In this document: piece after piece, positions 9,836 to 18,198 of the stretch
Layout of the letters: each line of letters begins with the position of its first letter
Position numbering within the stretch: position 1 is the stretch's first letter
Origin: Lysobacter sp.
Lineage (GTDB): Bacteria; Pseudomonadota; Gammaproteobacteria; Xanthomonadales; Xanthomonadaceae
Direction: 5' to 3'
Assembly (NCBI GenBank): GCA_013141175.1
Contig: JABFRN010000001.1
Coordinates: forward strand, 558,001 to 622,000
DNA length: 64,000 nt
Notes under the pieces: model-generated
Seen by the model: only the letters and a program-made list of their open reading frames with translations
What the model was told of the DNA's origin: nothing
Databases searched by the model: none
Translations under genes and position numbers: made by a program

Positions 9836-11500
9836 TCACTTCAGGGCGATCGCGATCAGTCGGCCCGTCGATTGGCTCGCGCCTTCGACGATGTAGAGCG
9901 TGCCACTAGCCGATATCGCGAGCGTCCCGGGCGCCGGGTAGGACCACACCGGCTGGCGCGTGGCCAGATCGAGGGCGTAGACCACGCGATTGGTGCTGAC
10001 GAACACGAGATTGTCGGTCACCACCACGTTGCGGTGGAAACGCACGTCCGAGGGCTGCGGCACCCAGGACCAGAGAACCTGGCCGGTGGCTTCGTCGATG
10101 GCGTCGAACGACTTGGGCGTGTTGGAGCCCGCATACACGATGCCCTTGGCCGTCGCCGGCTGGGTCATGTATGCCCTCGCGGTGCGCCAGCGTGCCGCGT
10201 TGTTGGCGACCGAGAAGTTGATCAGGGGACGAGCGCTGGACAGGTCGGCGCTGCCAAATATGCTGTAAGTGCCGCCGCTGAAAGATGTCACGCTGTCGGC
10301 CCGCCCGAGCATGGGGGCGCCGTTGTGCGCATAGCCCTGGACCGGACTGTAGGGATCGCTGATGGACGACAGCTTCAATCCGGTGGCGGTGTCGTAGGTC
10401 ACGAGGGCGGTGCCATCGTAGTGGTAGACCCGCGACTGGTCCACGGCCGGGGTGGTCATCTCGTCGTCGCCGCTGAACATCGACCACTGCAGGTCGCCGG
10501 CGGTGTCGCTGTACGCATAGACGCCGCCGCCGTAGTAGCCGCCATTGGTGTACACGCGGCCGTCGCGGATCGTGGGCGCCATCACATCCGACCATTGCGC
10601 GGCGAACGAGTTCTGGAACACGGGTGCGCCGGTGCCCGCATGGAACGCCCAGAGGAAGGTCTGCTGGTGTCCCGTCGTGGCAGCGTAGACCTTGCCATTG
10701 GCGGCGGCGGGCGGATTCAGCGCCGGATAGTTGGGAAACGTCTGCTCCCATACCAGGCCGCCATCGTTCTCGCGCAGTGCGCGCAGCGCCAGCAATCCGG
10801 CCCCATCGTCTGACACGAAGACCAGACCGGGCGCCGTCGACACCGCATGGATGAAGCCCTGCGTCGTGACGGGCGTCGGTCGCTGCCATTCCCACTTGTA
10901 GGCGAACGCCCGAGGGTGGAACGTCGCCGGTACATAGCCGGTGTGTCCGGCATCGCGCTGGAATGTCTCCCATTCGCCCAATGCGATGTTCGCCGGGTCC
11001 TCGACGATCACTTCGAACGGCACGTACAGCGTCCCGCGCGGGATCTCGTCGACGCAAGCCTCGTCCCGGCAGGTCTTCAGCTCCACATAGCCCACATGCG
11101 TGCCTTCCGCCAGGCCTTCCGCCACTCGAACCTCGACGCGGAAGTGGCGATCGTCGATCTGCGTGATCGTCGGGCCCTCATCGAGCCCTCCGTTGGTTGG
11201 CCTCGCCTGCAGGAACGACCCGCTCAGCGGCAATGCCACCGACAACACTGCGGACGGCCGTCCGCCGAGCAGGCATCGCACCTGCAACCGCGATGGCGTG
11301 GCCACCAGATCGGTGCGGATCGAGGACAGGTCGCCGGGCGGGCCATCGAACTCGTTCGTGCGGCGCGTCAGCATCGGGCTGGCGGCCCGCAGGGCGGGCG
11401 TGGTCTCCTGCGCCACCGTCTCGCGACGGCCGCCCACGGATACCCACCACACCAGCAGCGCCACGGACAGCGACAACAGCCAGAACCAGATCGACTTCAT
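9836..11500 (-). CDS. membrane-anchored PQQ-like beta-propeller protein (copy 2)
   Basis: 554 residues, a tandem paralogue lying upstream of copy 1 in the direction of transcription, 219 bases apart. The signal anchor, the beta-rich N-terminal region and the first propeller entry motif are the same; the propeller blades differ by many substitutions and a short length change near residues 395-410 (SYSIFGSADLSSARP here against a longer GYGLSSVEQYGTRP segment). Conserved blade motifs: ENDGGLVW, DEATGQVLW, LDLATRQPVW. The upstream regions of the two genes are only loosely similar beyond 41 bases, so the two could be expressed differently. Function unknown; an exported structural or binding propeller is the most that can be said. 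Confidence 0.85.
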   Translation of the reverse strand: MKSIWFWLLSLSVALLVWWVSVGGRRETVAQETTPALRAASPMLTRRTNEFDGPPGDLSSIRTDLVATPSRLQVRCLLGGRPSAVLSVALPLSGSFLQARPTNGGLDEGPTITQIDDRHFRVEVRVAEGLAEGTHVGYVELKTCRDEACVDEIPRGTLYVPFEVIVEDPANIALGEWETFQRDAGHTGYVPATFHPRAFAYKWEWQRPTPVTTQGFIHAVSTAPGLVFVSDDGAGLLALRALRENDGGLVWEQTFPNYPALNPPAAANGKVYAATTGHQQTFLWAFHAGTGAPVFQNSFAAQWSDVMAPTIRDGRVYTNGGYYGGGVYAYSDTAGDLQWSMFSGDDEMTTPAVDQSRVYHYDGTALVTYDTATGLKLSSISDPYSPVQGYAHNGAPMLGRADSVTSFSGGTYSIFGSADLSSARPLINFSVANNAARWRTARAYMTQPATAKGIVYAGSNTPKSFDAIDEATGQVLWSWVPQPSDVRFHRNVVVTDNLVFVSTNRVVYALDLATRQPVWSYPAPGTLAISASGTLYIVEGASQSTGRLIAIALK

Positions 11501-11541
11501 TCGCGTTTCCCTCTTGGATTGCGAACCACCGCAAGTCGCAC
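10874..11541 (-). repeat. 668-bp perfect repeat, copy 2
   Basis: Exact counterpart of 8990-9657 (offset 1884 bases). Exact identity next to strongly diverged paralogous sequence is what recent gene conversion, or a very recent partial re-duplication, would leave. Confidence 0.95.
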
Positions 11542-12095
11542 GACGGCGCTTCCCTGACGCAACAGAAAAAAAGCGCCCTATTCCGATCTTGCCAGTTTGC
11601 CTATTCTCCCGCCACTAGGCGCCAATGGCGCGCGCGGGCTGAATATGGACGGCTCCCATTGGTCGGTCGCGTTTCCAATTCGAGAGCAGATTGCGAGCAC
11701 ACATTCGGCCTGATAGGTGAAGATTATCGGTTCTGGCCCTGGCCAAACAGTCTCACATGGGTATCTGATTGGGTGATCGACCGTGAAGACAACCCGTCTA
11801 TTCACGCTCTTCCAGAGAGAGCCCACGCCCTTCGGGCCGGCATCGCTTTACGCGCTACACGCGGCGCGGAAAGACCGGGCCTGAAGGCGCTCCGACCAAA
11901 GCGGGTCACGGCCGTCTTTGCCTTGGCCCTGCAACACTTCCATCAAGCGTCCTTCCGATCACTATTTTTTGCAAAAAACGATTTGCAAAAAACGAACTGA
12001 AGACCGCTCTACCGAGCCAAGAATCGCAACCCGGGCCGCCCACGGTGGGAGGGGGAGGAAGCCGCAGAGCGGCCCGGATGCGAAGAGGTTGCGCG
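11501..12095. other. non-coding stretch with short tandem repeat
   Basis: No convincing gene. It holds the upstream region of PQQ-like copy 2; a stretch less GC-rich than its surroundings; a perfect 14-base tandem repeat TTTGCAAAAAACGA at 11968-11981 and 11982-11995; and an inverted repeat CCGGGCCGC (12031-12039) / GCGGCCCGG (12069-12077) downstream of the efflux gene. Read on the minus strand the 14-base repeat gives two T6 tracts, so the latter elements might help end the efflux transcript. Confidence 0.5.
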
Positions 12096-15000
12096 TCACC
12101 CGACAGCGGGTTCCTGGCGCGCTTCGCTGGCGCGCACGCGGAACCACGCCGCGTAGAGCGCGGGCAGGAACAACAGGGTCAGTACGGTCGCGACAATCAG
12201 GCCGCCCATGATCGCAACGGCCATCGGCCCGAAGAACGCGCTGCTCGACAATGGCACCATCGCGAGGATCGCGGCCAGCGCGGTCAGCACGATCGGCCGG
12301 AAGCGGCGCACCGTCGATTCGACGATCGCGGTCCAGCGGTCGTGGCCGCTGGCGATATCCTGTTCGATCTGATCGATCAGGATCACCGAGTTGCGCATGA
12401 TCATGCCCGAGAGCGCGATCGTGCCGAGCATCGCGACGAAACCGAACGGCACCCGGAACGCCAGCAGGAACGCGACCACGCCGATCAGGCCCAATGGCGC
12501 GGTCGACATCACCAGGAACACGCGCGACAGATCGCGCAGCTGCAGCATCAGCAAGGTGATCACCACGAACACGAACAGCGGCATGCCGGCCTTGATCGAA
12601 TCCTGGCCGCGCGCGGAATCCTCCACCGATCCGCCGGTTTCCATCAGATAGCCGTCCGGCAATGTGGCGCGGATGGCATCGAGGGTCGGATCGATCCGCC
12701 CGACGACCGTCGCCGGCGTCGGGCCGTTGACGATATCGGCGCGCACGGTCACGGTGGGCAAACGGTTGCGATGCCAGATGACGCCGTCCTCGAAGGTCGA
12801 TTCCAGCCTTGCGATCTGCATCACCGGCACGGTGAGGCCGCTGGTGGTGGGCACCGCGAGACTGCCGAGCAGTTCCAGTCGCTCACGTTCATTCTCGGGC
12901 CCGCGCAGCAGGATCTCGATCAATTCGTTGTCTTCGCGGTAGGTGCTGACGCGCTGACCCGACAGCGAACTGGAGAGGAAATGCGCGAGTTGCTCCGAAC
13001 TCACGCCCAGCGCGCGGGCGCGATCCTGATCGATGACCAGGCGCACGACCTTGCTGGGTTCGTCCCAATCGAAATTGACGTTGATGACGTCCGGATTCGC
13101 ACGCACTTTGGCCATGACCCGCGACGCGATCTCGCGCACGCGTTCGACATGCTCGCCGGAGACGCGATACTGGATCGGATAACCCACCGGCGGACCGTTC
13201 TCGAGGCGGGTCACCCGCAGCTGCAGCTCGGGAAACTGCGGACGCACGTCACCCATCAGCCAGTTGCGCAGCGCTTCGCGCGCCTCGATGTCCTTCGCGC
13301 GCACCACGAACTGGGTGAAATGGGTTTGCGGCAATTGCTGGTCGAGCGGCAGATAGAATCTCGGCGAGCCGGTGCCGACATAAGCGACGTAATTCTCGAT
13401 TTCCTTCCGCGCCGACAACAGTTTTTCGAGTTTGCGCGCAGCCGCATCGGTCGCCTTCAGGGAGCTGCCTTCGGCCAGCTCGACATCGACCATCAGTTCA
13501 AGGCGGGTCGAGTCCGGGAAGAACTGCTGCGGAACGAAGCGGAACACCGCGATCGACACCATGAACGCGAGCACCGTCGCGCCGATCACCAGCCACCGGC
13601 GACGGATGCACCATCGCACCGTCGCTCGGAATCGCTTGTAGAAAGCGGTGTCGTAAGGATCGTGCGCGGGCGAGTTCGCGCCCTCGGTCGCGATCGGCGC
13701 CGGCCCGAGCAGTCCGGCGAATCGCGGCCAGCGATCGGCGAGACCCGAACGGAACGTACGGATGCGGCCTTCCAACGAACGCGGAGTCGGCCGTGCGTTC
13801 GGCTCGGGCAACATCTTGTCGCCGAGATACGGAATGAACAGCACCGCCGCCACCCAGGACACCATCAGCGCGATCGTCACCACCTGGAACAGCGATCGCG
13901 TGTATTCGCCGGTGCTCGATGCGGCGGTGGCGATCGGCAGAAAACCGGCCGCGGTCACGAGCGTGCCGGTGAGCATCGGGAATGCGGTGGTCTCGTAGGC
14001 GAACGCAGCCGCCCGCAGCCGCGAGAACCCCTGCTCCATCTTGATCGCCATCATCTCGACCGCGATGATCGCATCGTCCACCAGCAGACCGAGCGCGAGC
14101 ACCAGCGCGCCGAGCGATATCTTGTGCAGACCGATGCCGAAGTAATGCATCACCGCGAACGTCATCGCCAGCACCAGCGGGATGGTCACTGCGACCACCA
14201 ACCCGGTGCGCAGGCCCAGCGAGAAGAAGCTGACCAGCAGCACGATGATCACCGCTTCGCCCAGCACCGTCACGAACTCGCCGACGGAATCGCGCACCGC
14301 CGCAGGCTGATCGGCGATGCGGCGCAACTGCATGCCTACCGGCAGGCTCCGCTGCAGGCGCACGGTTTCGGCATCCAGCGCCTTGCCCAACTGCAGGATG
14401 TCGCCGGTGGGTTTCATCGATACCGCGATCCCGATCGCGTCGTCGCCCATGTAGCGGATGCGCGGTGCGGCGGGATCGGCGTAACCGCGATGCACATCCG
14501 CGATCTCGCCCAGGCGCACGGTGCGGTCGCCGGCCCGGATCGGGAACTGGCGAATGTCGTCCAATGACTTGAAATTGCCGGTCACGCGCAACTGCACCCG
14601 GTCGGTCGCCGTCTCGAAGAATCCGGCCGACGCGACCGCGTTCTGTTCTGCCAAGGCCTGCTGCACGACCGGAAGCGGAATCCCCAGCGTGGCGAGCTTG
14701 GTATTCGACAGGTCGATCCAGATCTTCTCGTCCTGCAAGCCGAGCAGTTCGATCTTGGCGACGTCCGGCACGCGCTGCAGTTCCAGTTCCAGCCGCTCGG
14801 CGTAATCCTTCAGCAGCGCGTAGTCGAATCCCTTGCCGGTGAGCGCATAGATGTTGCCGTAGGTGTCGCCGAATTCGTCGTTGAAGAATGGCCCGACCGC
14901 ACCCGCCGGCAGGGTCGCGTCGATATCGCCGATTTTCTTGCGTACCTGGTACCAGAGTTCGGGCAGCTCGCGGCTGTGCATCGAATCGCGCGCGATGAAG

Positions 15001-15284
15001 AACACCTGCGATTCGCCGGAGCGGGAATACGAACTGATCGCTTCGTAATCCCCGGTTTCCATCAGTTTCTTTTCGATCCGGTCGGTGATCTCGCGCGCGA
15101 CTTCCCCGGCGGTCGCGCCCGGCCAGATCGTGCGCACCACCATCACCTTGAAGGTGAACGGAGGATCTTCGGACTGCGCGAGCTTGCGATAGGACCAGAC
15201 GCCGAGGATCGCCAGCACCAGCATCGTGTAGAGCACCAGCGAGCGGTTTGCGAGCGCCCATTCGGAAAGATTGAATCTACGCAT
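12096..15284 (-). CDS. RND-family efflux permease
   Basis: Inner-membrane proton-driven transporter of the AcrB/MexB superfamily, 1062 residues. The N-terminal amphipathic segment and first helix (SLVLYTMLVLAILGVWSY) are present, as is the TM4 proton-relay motif GLLVDDAIIAVEMM near residue 390, and a second helix bundle near the C-terminus with GTIALSGMIMRNSVILIDQI. It works with the adaptor encoded immediately upstream and probably with TolC, encoded 3 kb away. The start at 15284 (MRRFNLSEWAL) fits the family; an in-frame ATG at 15356 would add 24 unlike residues. Substrate cannot be told from sequence. Confidence 0.93.
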   Translation of the reverse strand: MRRFNLSEWALANRSLVLYTMLVLAILGVWSYRKLAQSEDPPFTFKVMVVRTIWPGATAGEVAREITDRIEKKLMETGDYEAISSYSRSGESQVFFIARDSMHSRELPELWYQVRKKIGDIDATLPAGAVGPFFNDEFGDTYGNIYALTGKGFDYALLKDYAERLELELQRVPDVAKIELLGLQDEKIWIDLSNTKLATLGIPLPVVQQALAEQNAVASAGFFETATDRVQLRVTGNFKSLDDIRQFPIRAGDRTVRLGEIADVHRGYADPAAPRIRYMGDDAIGIAVSMKPTGDILQLGKALDAETVRLQRSLPVGMQLRRIADQPAAVRDSVGEFVTVLGEAVIIVLLVSFFSLGLRTGLVVAVTIPLVLAMTFAVMHYFGIGLHKISLGALVLALGLLVDDAIIAVEMMAIKMEQGFSRLRAAAFAYETTAFPMLTGTLVTAAGFLPIATAASSTGEYTRSLFQVVTIALMVSWVAAVLFIPYLGDKMLPEPNARPTPRSLEGRIRTFRSGLADRWPRFAGLLGPAPIATEGANSPAHDPYDTAFYKRFRATVRWCIRRRWLVIGATVLAFMVSIAVFRFVPQQFFPDSTRLELMVDVELAEGSSLKATDAAARKLEKLLSARKEIENYVAYVGTGSPRFYLPLDQQLPQTHFTQFVVRAKDIEAREALRNWLMGDVRPQFPELQLRVTRLENGPPVGYPIQYRVSGEHVERVREIASRVMAKVRANPDVINVNFDWDEPSKVVRLVIDQDRARALGVSSEQLAHFLSSSLSGQRVSTYREDNELIEILLRGPENERERLELLGSLAVPTTSGLTVPVMQIARLESTFEDGVIWHRNRLPTVTVRADIVNGPTPATVVGRIDPTLDAIRATLPDGYLMETGGSVEDSARGQDSIKAGMPLFVFVVITLLMLQLRDLSRVFLVMSTAPLGLIGVVAFLLAFRVPFGFVAMLGTIALSGMIMRNSVILIDQIEQDIASGHDRWTAIVESTVRRFRPIVLTALAAILAMVPLSSSAFFGPMAVAIMGGLIVATVLTLLFLPALYAAWFRVRASEARQEPAVG

Positions 15285-15363
15285 GGCCAGACCGCCCGGA
15301 CGCCGAGACGCGCCGCGACCGCTGTGCGGGAAGTGGTTCGCATACCGGATGCGCAACGTTCAT
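15277..15363 (-). CDS. possible 28-codon upstream ORF of the efflux permease
   Basis: Begins with ATG at 15363, eight bases after a GGAG motif, 14 bases past the adaptor stop codon. It ends with TAG at 15279-15277, overlapping the permease start by 8 bases in another frame. The permease ATG itself has no good ribosome-binding site, so this ORF could bring ribosomes to it by coupling. The peptide resembles nothing recognised. Low confidence; it may be chance. Confidence 0.25.
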   Translation of the reverse strand: MNVAHPVCEPLPAQRSRRVSASGRSGHA

Positions 15364-15376
15364 GTCGATGCTCCGG

Positions 15377-16513
15377 TCAGTTCGATTGGACGGGGCGATT
15401 GCTGCGGTCGACCGGCAACACCGCCTGGTCCGCATGCAGCAGATGGCCTCCGGCGACCACGATCCAATCCGTGGGCTTCAGGCCGGAAAGGATCGGGACG
15501 CTGTTGGCGGAATAGGATCCAGCCACCACCCGTACCGGCCGGGCCCGCTGCGATTCGGGGTCGGCGACCCACACCATCGTCAGGCCTTCGGCATCTCTCT
15601 GGACAGCGGACAATGGCACCGTCAGTCCGGCGGGTTGCCCGGCACCGACGATGTAGACCCGTGCGCTTTGCCCCAGCGCGACTGCATCGATGTGCTCCGG
15701 GGCCAGACTCGCGCGAGCCGCGTAAGTCCGCGTCGACGGATCGGCGACCGGCGAAATTTCGCGGATCCTCGCCGACAGCGGCGGGCCTTTGGTGTTCCAC
15801 AGTTCGACCAGCACCATCTGCCCGGCCTGGAATCCGCGGACACTCGATTCGGGCAGCGCGAAAGCGACTTCGCGCCCGCCCTCCACGGCGAACGAGAACA
15901 CGGTCTGTCCGGGCGCCAGCACCTGCCCCGCCTCGGCCATCCGCGCTGCGATCACGCCATCGGCGGACGCGAGCAGCGAGGCGTAACCGCTCTGATTGCG
16001 CGCCACATCGCGTTGCGCGCGCGCCGCACGCACCTGGCCCTCGGCCGCACGGAGGGCCGCCGTCTGCTGGTCGAGCGAGGAACGGCTGACCAGTTGATCC
16101 TTGGACAGGGCCGCGAAACGCGCGTGATCGGCACGACTACGGGCCAATTGCGCTTCCGCTGCGGCGAGCTGCGCCTGCGACGCGTCCGCCTGGAGCTGAA
16201 GGTCTCCCGGATCCAGTTCCGCGAGTACATCGCCCTTGTGGACCTGGTCGCCCGCATCCACGAGCCTGCGCGCCAGTTTGCCGCCGACCCGGAAAGACAG
16301 CGCCGTTTCCTCGCGGGCGCGGATCTCGCCGGCGAACGCAGTCAGGCCTTCCGATGAGGGCCCGGCAGTATCGGCACGTGCGACAAGCACCGGACGCGGC
16401 GCCCGGGATGTCGGTTCGGCATTGCCACAAGCCGCCAGAACCACCACCATCAGCATTGGAATGACCGCTCTGAAACCAGCTCTGCCGAAGTCCGAAGTCC
16501 TGCGCGCTGCCAT
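15377..16513 (-). CDS. RND efflux periplasmic adaptor lipoprotein
   Basis: Membrane-fusion protein, 378 residues. A lipobox is visible at VVLAAC (cysteine near residue 29), so the mature protein should be lipid-anchored. Then a barrel-sandwich half (TALSFRVGGKLARRLVDAGDQ), a long alpha-hairpin rich in Ala/Gln (about residues 105-165) and the second half-motif DGVIAARMAEAGQVLAPGQ, followed by beta-barrel and membrane-proximal domains. First gene of a two-gene operon with the permease, 13 bases apart when the small upstream ORF is counted. Divergent from the TetR-type regulator. Confidence 0.93.
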   Translation of the reverse strand: MAARRTSDFGRAGFRAVIPMLMVVVLAACGNAEPTSRAPRPVLVARADTAGPSSEGLTAFAGEIRAREETALSFRVGGKLARRLVDAGDQVHKGDVLAELDPGDLQLQADASQAQLAAAEAQLARSRADHARFAALSKDQLVSRSSLDQQTAALRAAEGQVRAARAQRDVARNQSGYASLLASADGVIAARMAEAGQVLAPGQTVFSFAVEGGREVAFALPESSVRGFQAGQMVLVELWNTKGPPLSARIREISPVADPSTRTYAARASLAPEHIDAVALGQSARVYIVGAGQPAGLTVPLSAVQRDAEGLTMVWVADPESQRARPVRVVAGSYSANSVPILSGLKPTDWIVVAGGHLLHADQAVLPVDRSNRPVQSN

Positions 16514-16580
16514 GTTCGCCTCATGCGATCGGGGGATGAGCCCGGTGGCTCGCTGGAACCCCGGGATTAATGAACTTGTC

Positions 16581-16602
16581 GGTATCGTATAAATAACATA
16601 CC
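16581..16602. promoter_or_regulatory. candidate operator/promoter between efflux adaptor and TetR gene
   Basis: An AT-rich island in otherwise GC-rich sequence with an inverted repeat GGTAT (16581-16585) ... ATACC (16598-16602) and an inner GTAT / ATAC pair. TATAAAT at 16588-16594 could be a -10 box. The position, between divergent genes of a TetR-family regulator and an efflux pump, is where such regulators usually bind; binding is inferred. Confidence 0.45.
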
Positions 16603-16623
16603 AATTAGTCTAGTATTGCAAGC

Positions 16624-17301
16624 ATGAGTGCCACAGGCCCACAATCCGCTGCCCCTGAGGCCATCAAACCGGCAGGCCCCGGCCGTCCGAAGGATCTCGG
16701 CAAGCGCGCGGCGATTCTTGAAGTGGCCAAACGCCTGTTCAGCCAGAACGGCTTCGATGGCGTGAGCATGGATCAGATCGCGGCCGAAGCCGGCGTCTCC
16801 AAACTCACGGTCTACAGTCATTTCGGCGACAAGGAATCGCTGTTCAGTTCGGCGATTCGCGCCAAGTGCGAAGAACAGATGCCGCCGACGCTGTTCCTCG
16901 CGGGCCTGGAAGGCGATCTGCGCGAGCAGCTCACCACGATCGCACGCGCGTTTTTCGCGCTGGTGACCAGCGAAGAGTCCATCGCGATGCATCGGATGAT
17001 GATGATGCCCGGCACCGGCGACTCGCACGTTCGCGAGCTGTTCTGGCAAGCCGGCCCGCAACAGGTGAAAGACGCCTTCGCCGAATTCCTTCGCGCCCGC
17101 GTCGCGCGCGGGGAACTGCAGGTGACCGACATCACGCGCGCGGCATCGCAGTTCCTGTGCCTGATCAAGGGCGAGATGCATACGCAACTGCTGTGCGGCA
17201 TGTGCTGCGGCGCGCCCGTCAACGACACCGAATGCCATATCGAGGCGACCGTCGACCTGTTCCTGCGTGCCTACGGCAGCGACCGGAACGCCGCGGAATG
17301 A
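16624..17301 (+). CDS. TetR-family transcriptional regulator
   Basis: 225 residues. After a Pro/Ala-rich N-terminus the DNA-binding domain is clear: AILEVAKRLFSQNGFDGVSM (about residues 30-50), then the helix-turn-helix AAEAGVSKLTVYSHFGDKESLF (up to about residue 77). The C-terminal ligand domain contains a methionine/histidine stretch (AMHRMMMMPG) and several cysteines near the end (LLCGMCCGAP). Divergent from the RND efflux operon, which it most likely represses; the ligand is unknown. Confidence 0.92.
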   Translation: MSATGPQSAAPEAIKPAGPGRPKDLGKRAAILEVAKRLFSQNGFDGVSMDQIAAEAGVSKLTVYSHFGDKESLFSSAIRAKCEEQMPPTLFLAGLEGDLREQLTTIARAFFALVTSEESIAMHRMMMMPGTGDSHVRELFWQAGPQQVKDAFAEFLRARVARGELQVTDITRAASQFLCLIKGEMHTQLLCGMCCGAPVNDTECHIEATVDLFLRAYGSDRNAAE

Positions 17302-17480
17302 ACGGCCAAGCGGCGACGTCTCGGCATGCACGGTGGTCCATGCCCCCGGTCCCGGTGACTTCCGGCACTCAGCCGAAACCTGCGCTTGCGGCGATCCTGA
17401 GTACAGCAACCGAACAGCCGTCCCGGTAAACTTCCGCATCCCCGAACCTTCCAGAACGCGCCGTTGCAAGAGATATCAGC

Positions 17481-18140
17481 ATGACGATCGATTACGCCAA
17501 AGCCCGCGAAACCATGGTCGAACAGCAAGTCCGGCCGTGGGATGTGTCCGAACCTCGCGTCCTCGAGGCCTTGGCGCGGCTGCCGCGCGAGCGCTTCGTG
17601 GCGGAATCGCATCGCGCGCTCGCCTACTCCGACCTTGCCCTGCCGATCGGCCACGGCGAATCGATGATGAAACCGGTGCTCGAAGGCCGCGCGCTGCAGG
17701 CACTGTCGATCGGCGCCAGCGAAGACGTCCTCGAAATCGGGGCTGGCAGCGGATACCTCACCGCCTGCATCGGCAGTCTGGCCCGCGATGTCGTGAGCCT
17801 GGAACTGCACGAAGATCTCGCCCAGGCGGCGCGCGGCCGTCTGCAGGCACAGGGGATCGGCAACGTCCGGATCGATGCCGCCGACGCGTTCGGCTGGGAC
17901 AGCGAGCGCCGATTCGATGCGATCTGCTTCAGCGGCGCGGTCGCGATCGTGCCTTCGCGCTTCCTGGCATGGCTGCGACCCGGCGGCCGGATGTTCGTCA
18001 TACACGGTCAGGCACCCGCCATGGAAGCGGCGCTGGTACGCCATGCCGACAACGCCGCCGGCTTCCAGGTCGAATCGCTTTTCGAAACCGAACTGCCGTA
18101 TCTGATCGGCGGCGCCCCCATTCCAGAGTTCAAACTGTAG
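17481..18140 (+). CDS. protein-L-isoaspartate O-methyltransferase-like protein
   Basis: 219 residues, of the PCMT family of SAM-dependent methyltransferases that repair isoaspartyl residues. Visible: N-terminal MVEQQVRPWDV, a conserved SDLALPIGHGESMMKP segment, and SAM-binding motif I VLEIGAGSGYLTA near residues 84-96, then motif SLELHEDLA. Canonical Pcm has a TISxPxxxA pattern at the catalytic loop; here the loop reads LALPIGHGESMM, so activity on isoaspartate is less certain. Immediately upstream of tolC (58 bases), an order seen in xanthomonads. Confidence 0.85.
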   Translation: MTIDYAKARETMVEQQVRPWDVSEPRVLEALARLPRERFVAESHRALAYSDLALPIGHGESMMKPVLEGRALQALSIGASEDVLEIGAGSGYLTACIGSLARDVVSLELHEDLAQAARGRLQAQGIGNVRIDAADAFGWDSERRFDAICFSGAVAIVPSRFLAWLRPGGRMFVIHGQAPAMEAALVRHADNAAGFQVESLFETELPYLIGGAPIPEFKL

Positions 18141-18198
18141 ATCGCACGGCTGGCTCGACCGCCCCGTACGCTGATTGTCCAGACAAAAAAGGATGCCC

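Noticed and set aside
12045..14567. 840-codon open frame on the plus strand, antisense to the RND permease
   Set aside because: Its product is an Arg/His/Gln-rich string with no domain, while the opposite strand encodes a clear RND transporter. High GC content keeps antisense frames open.
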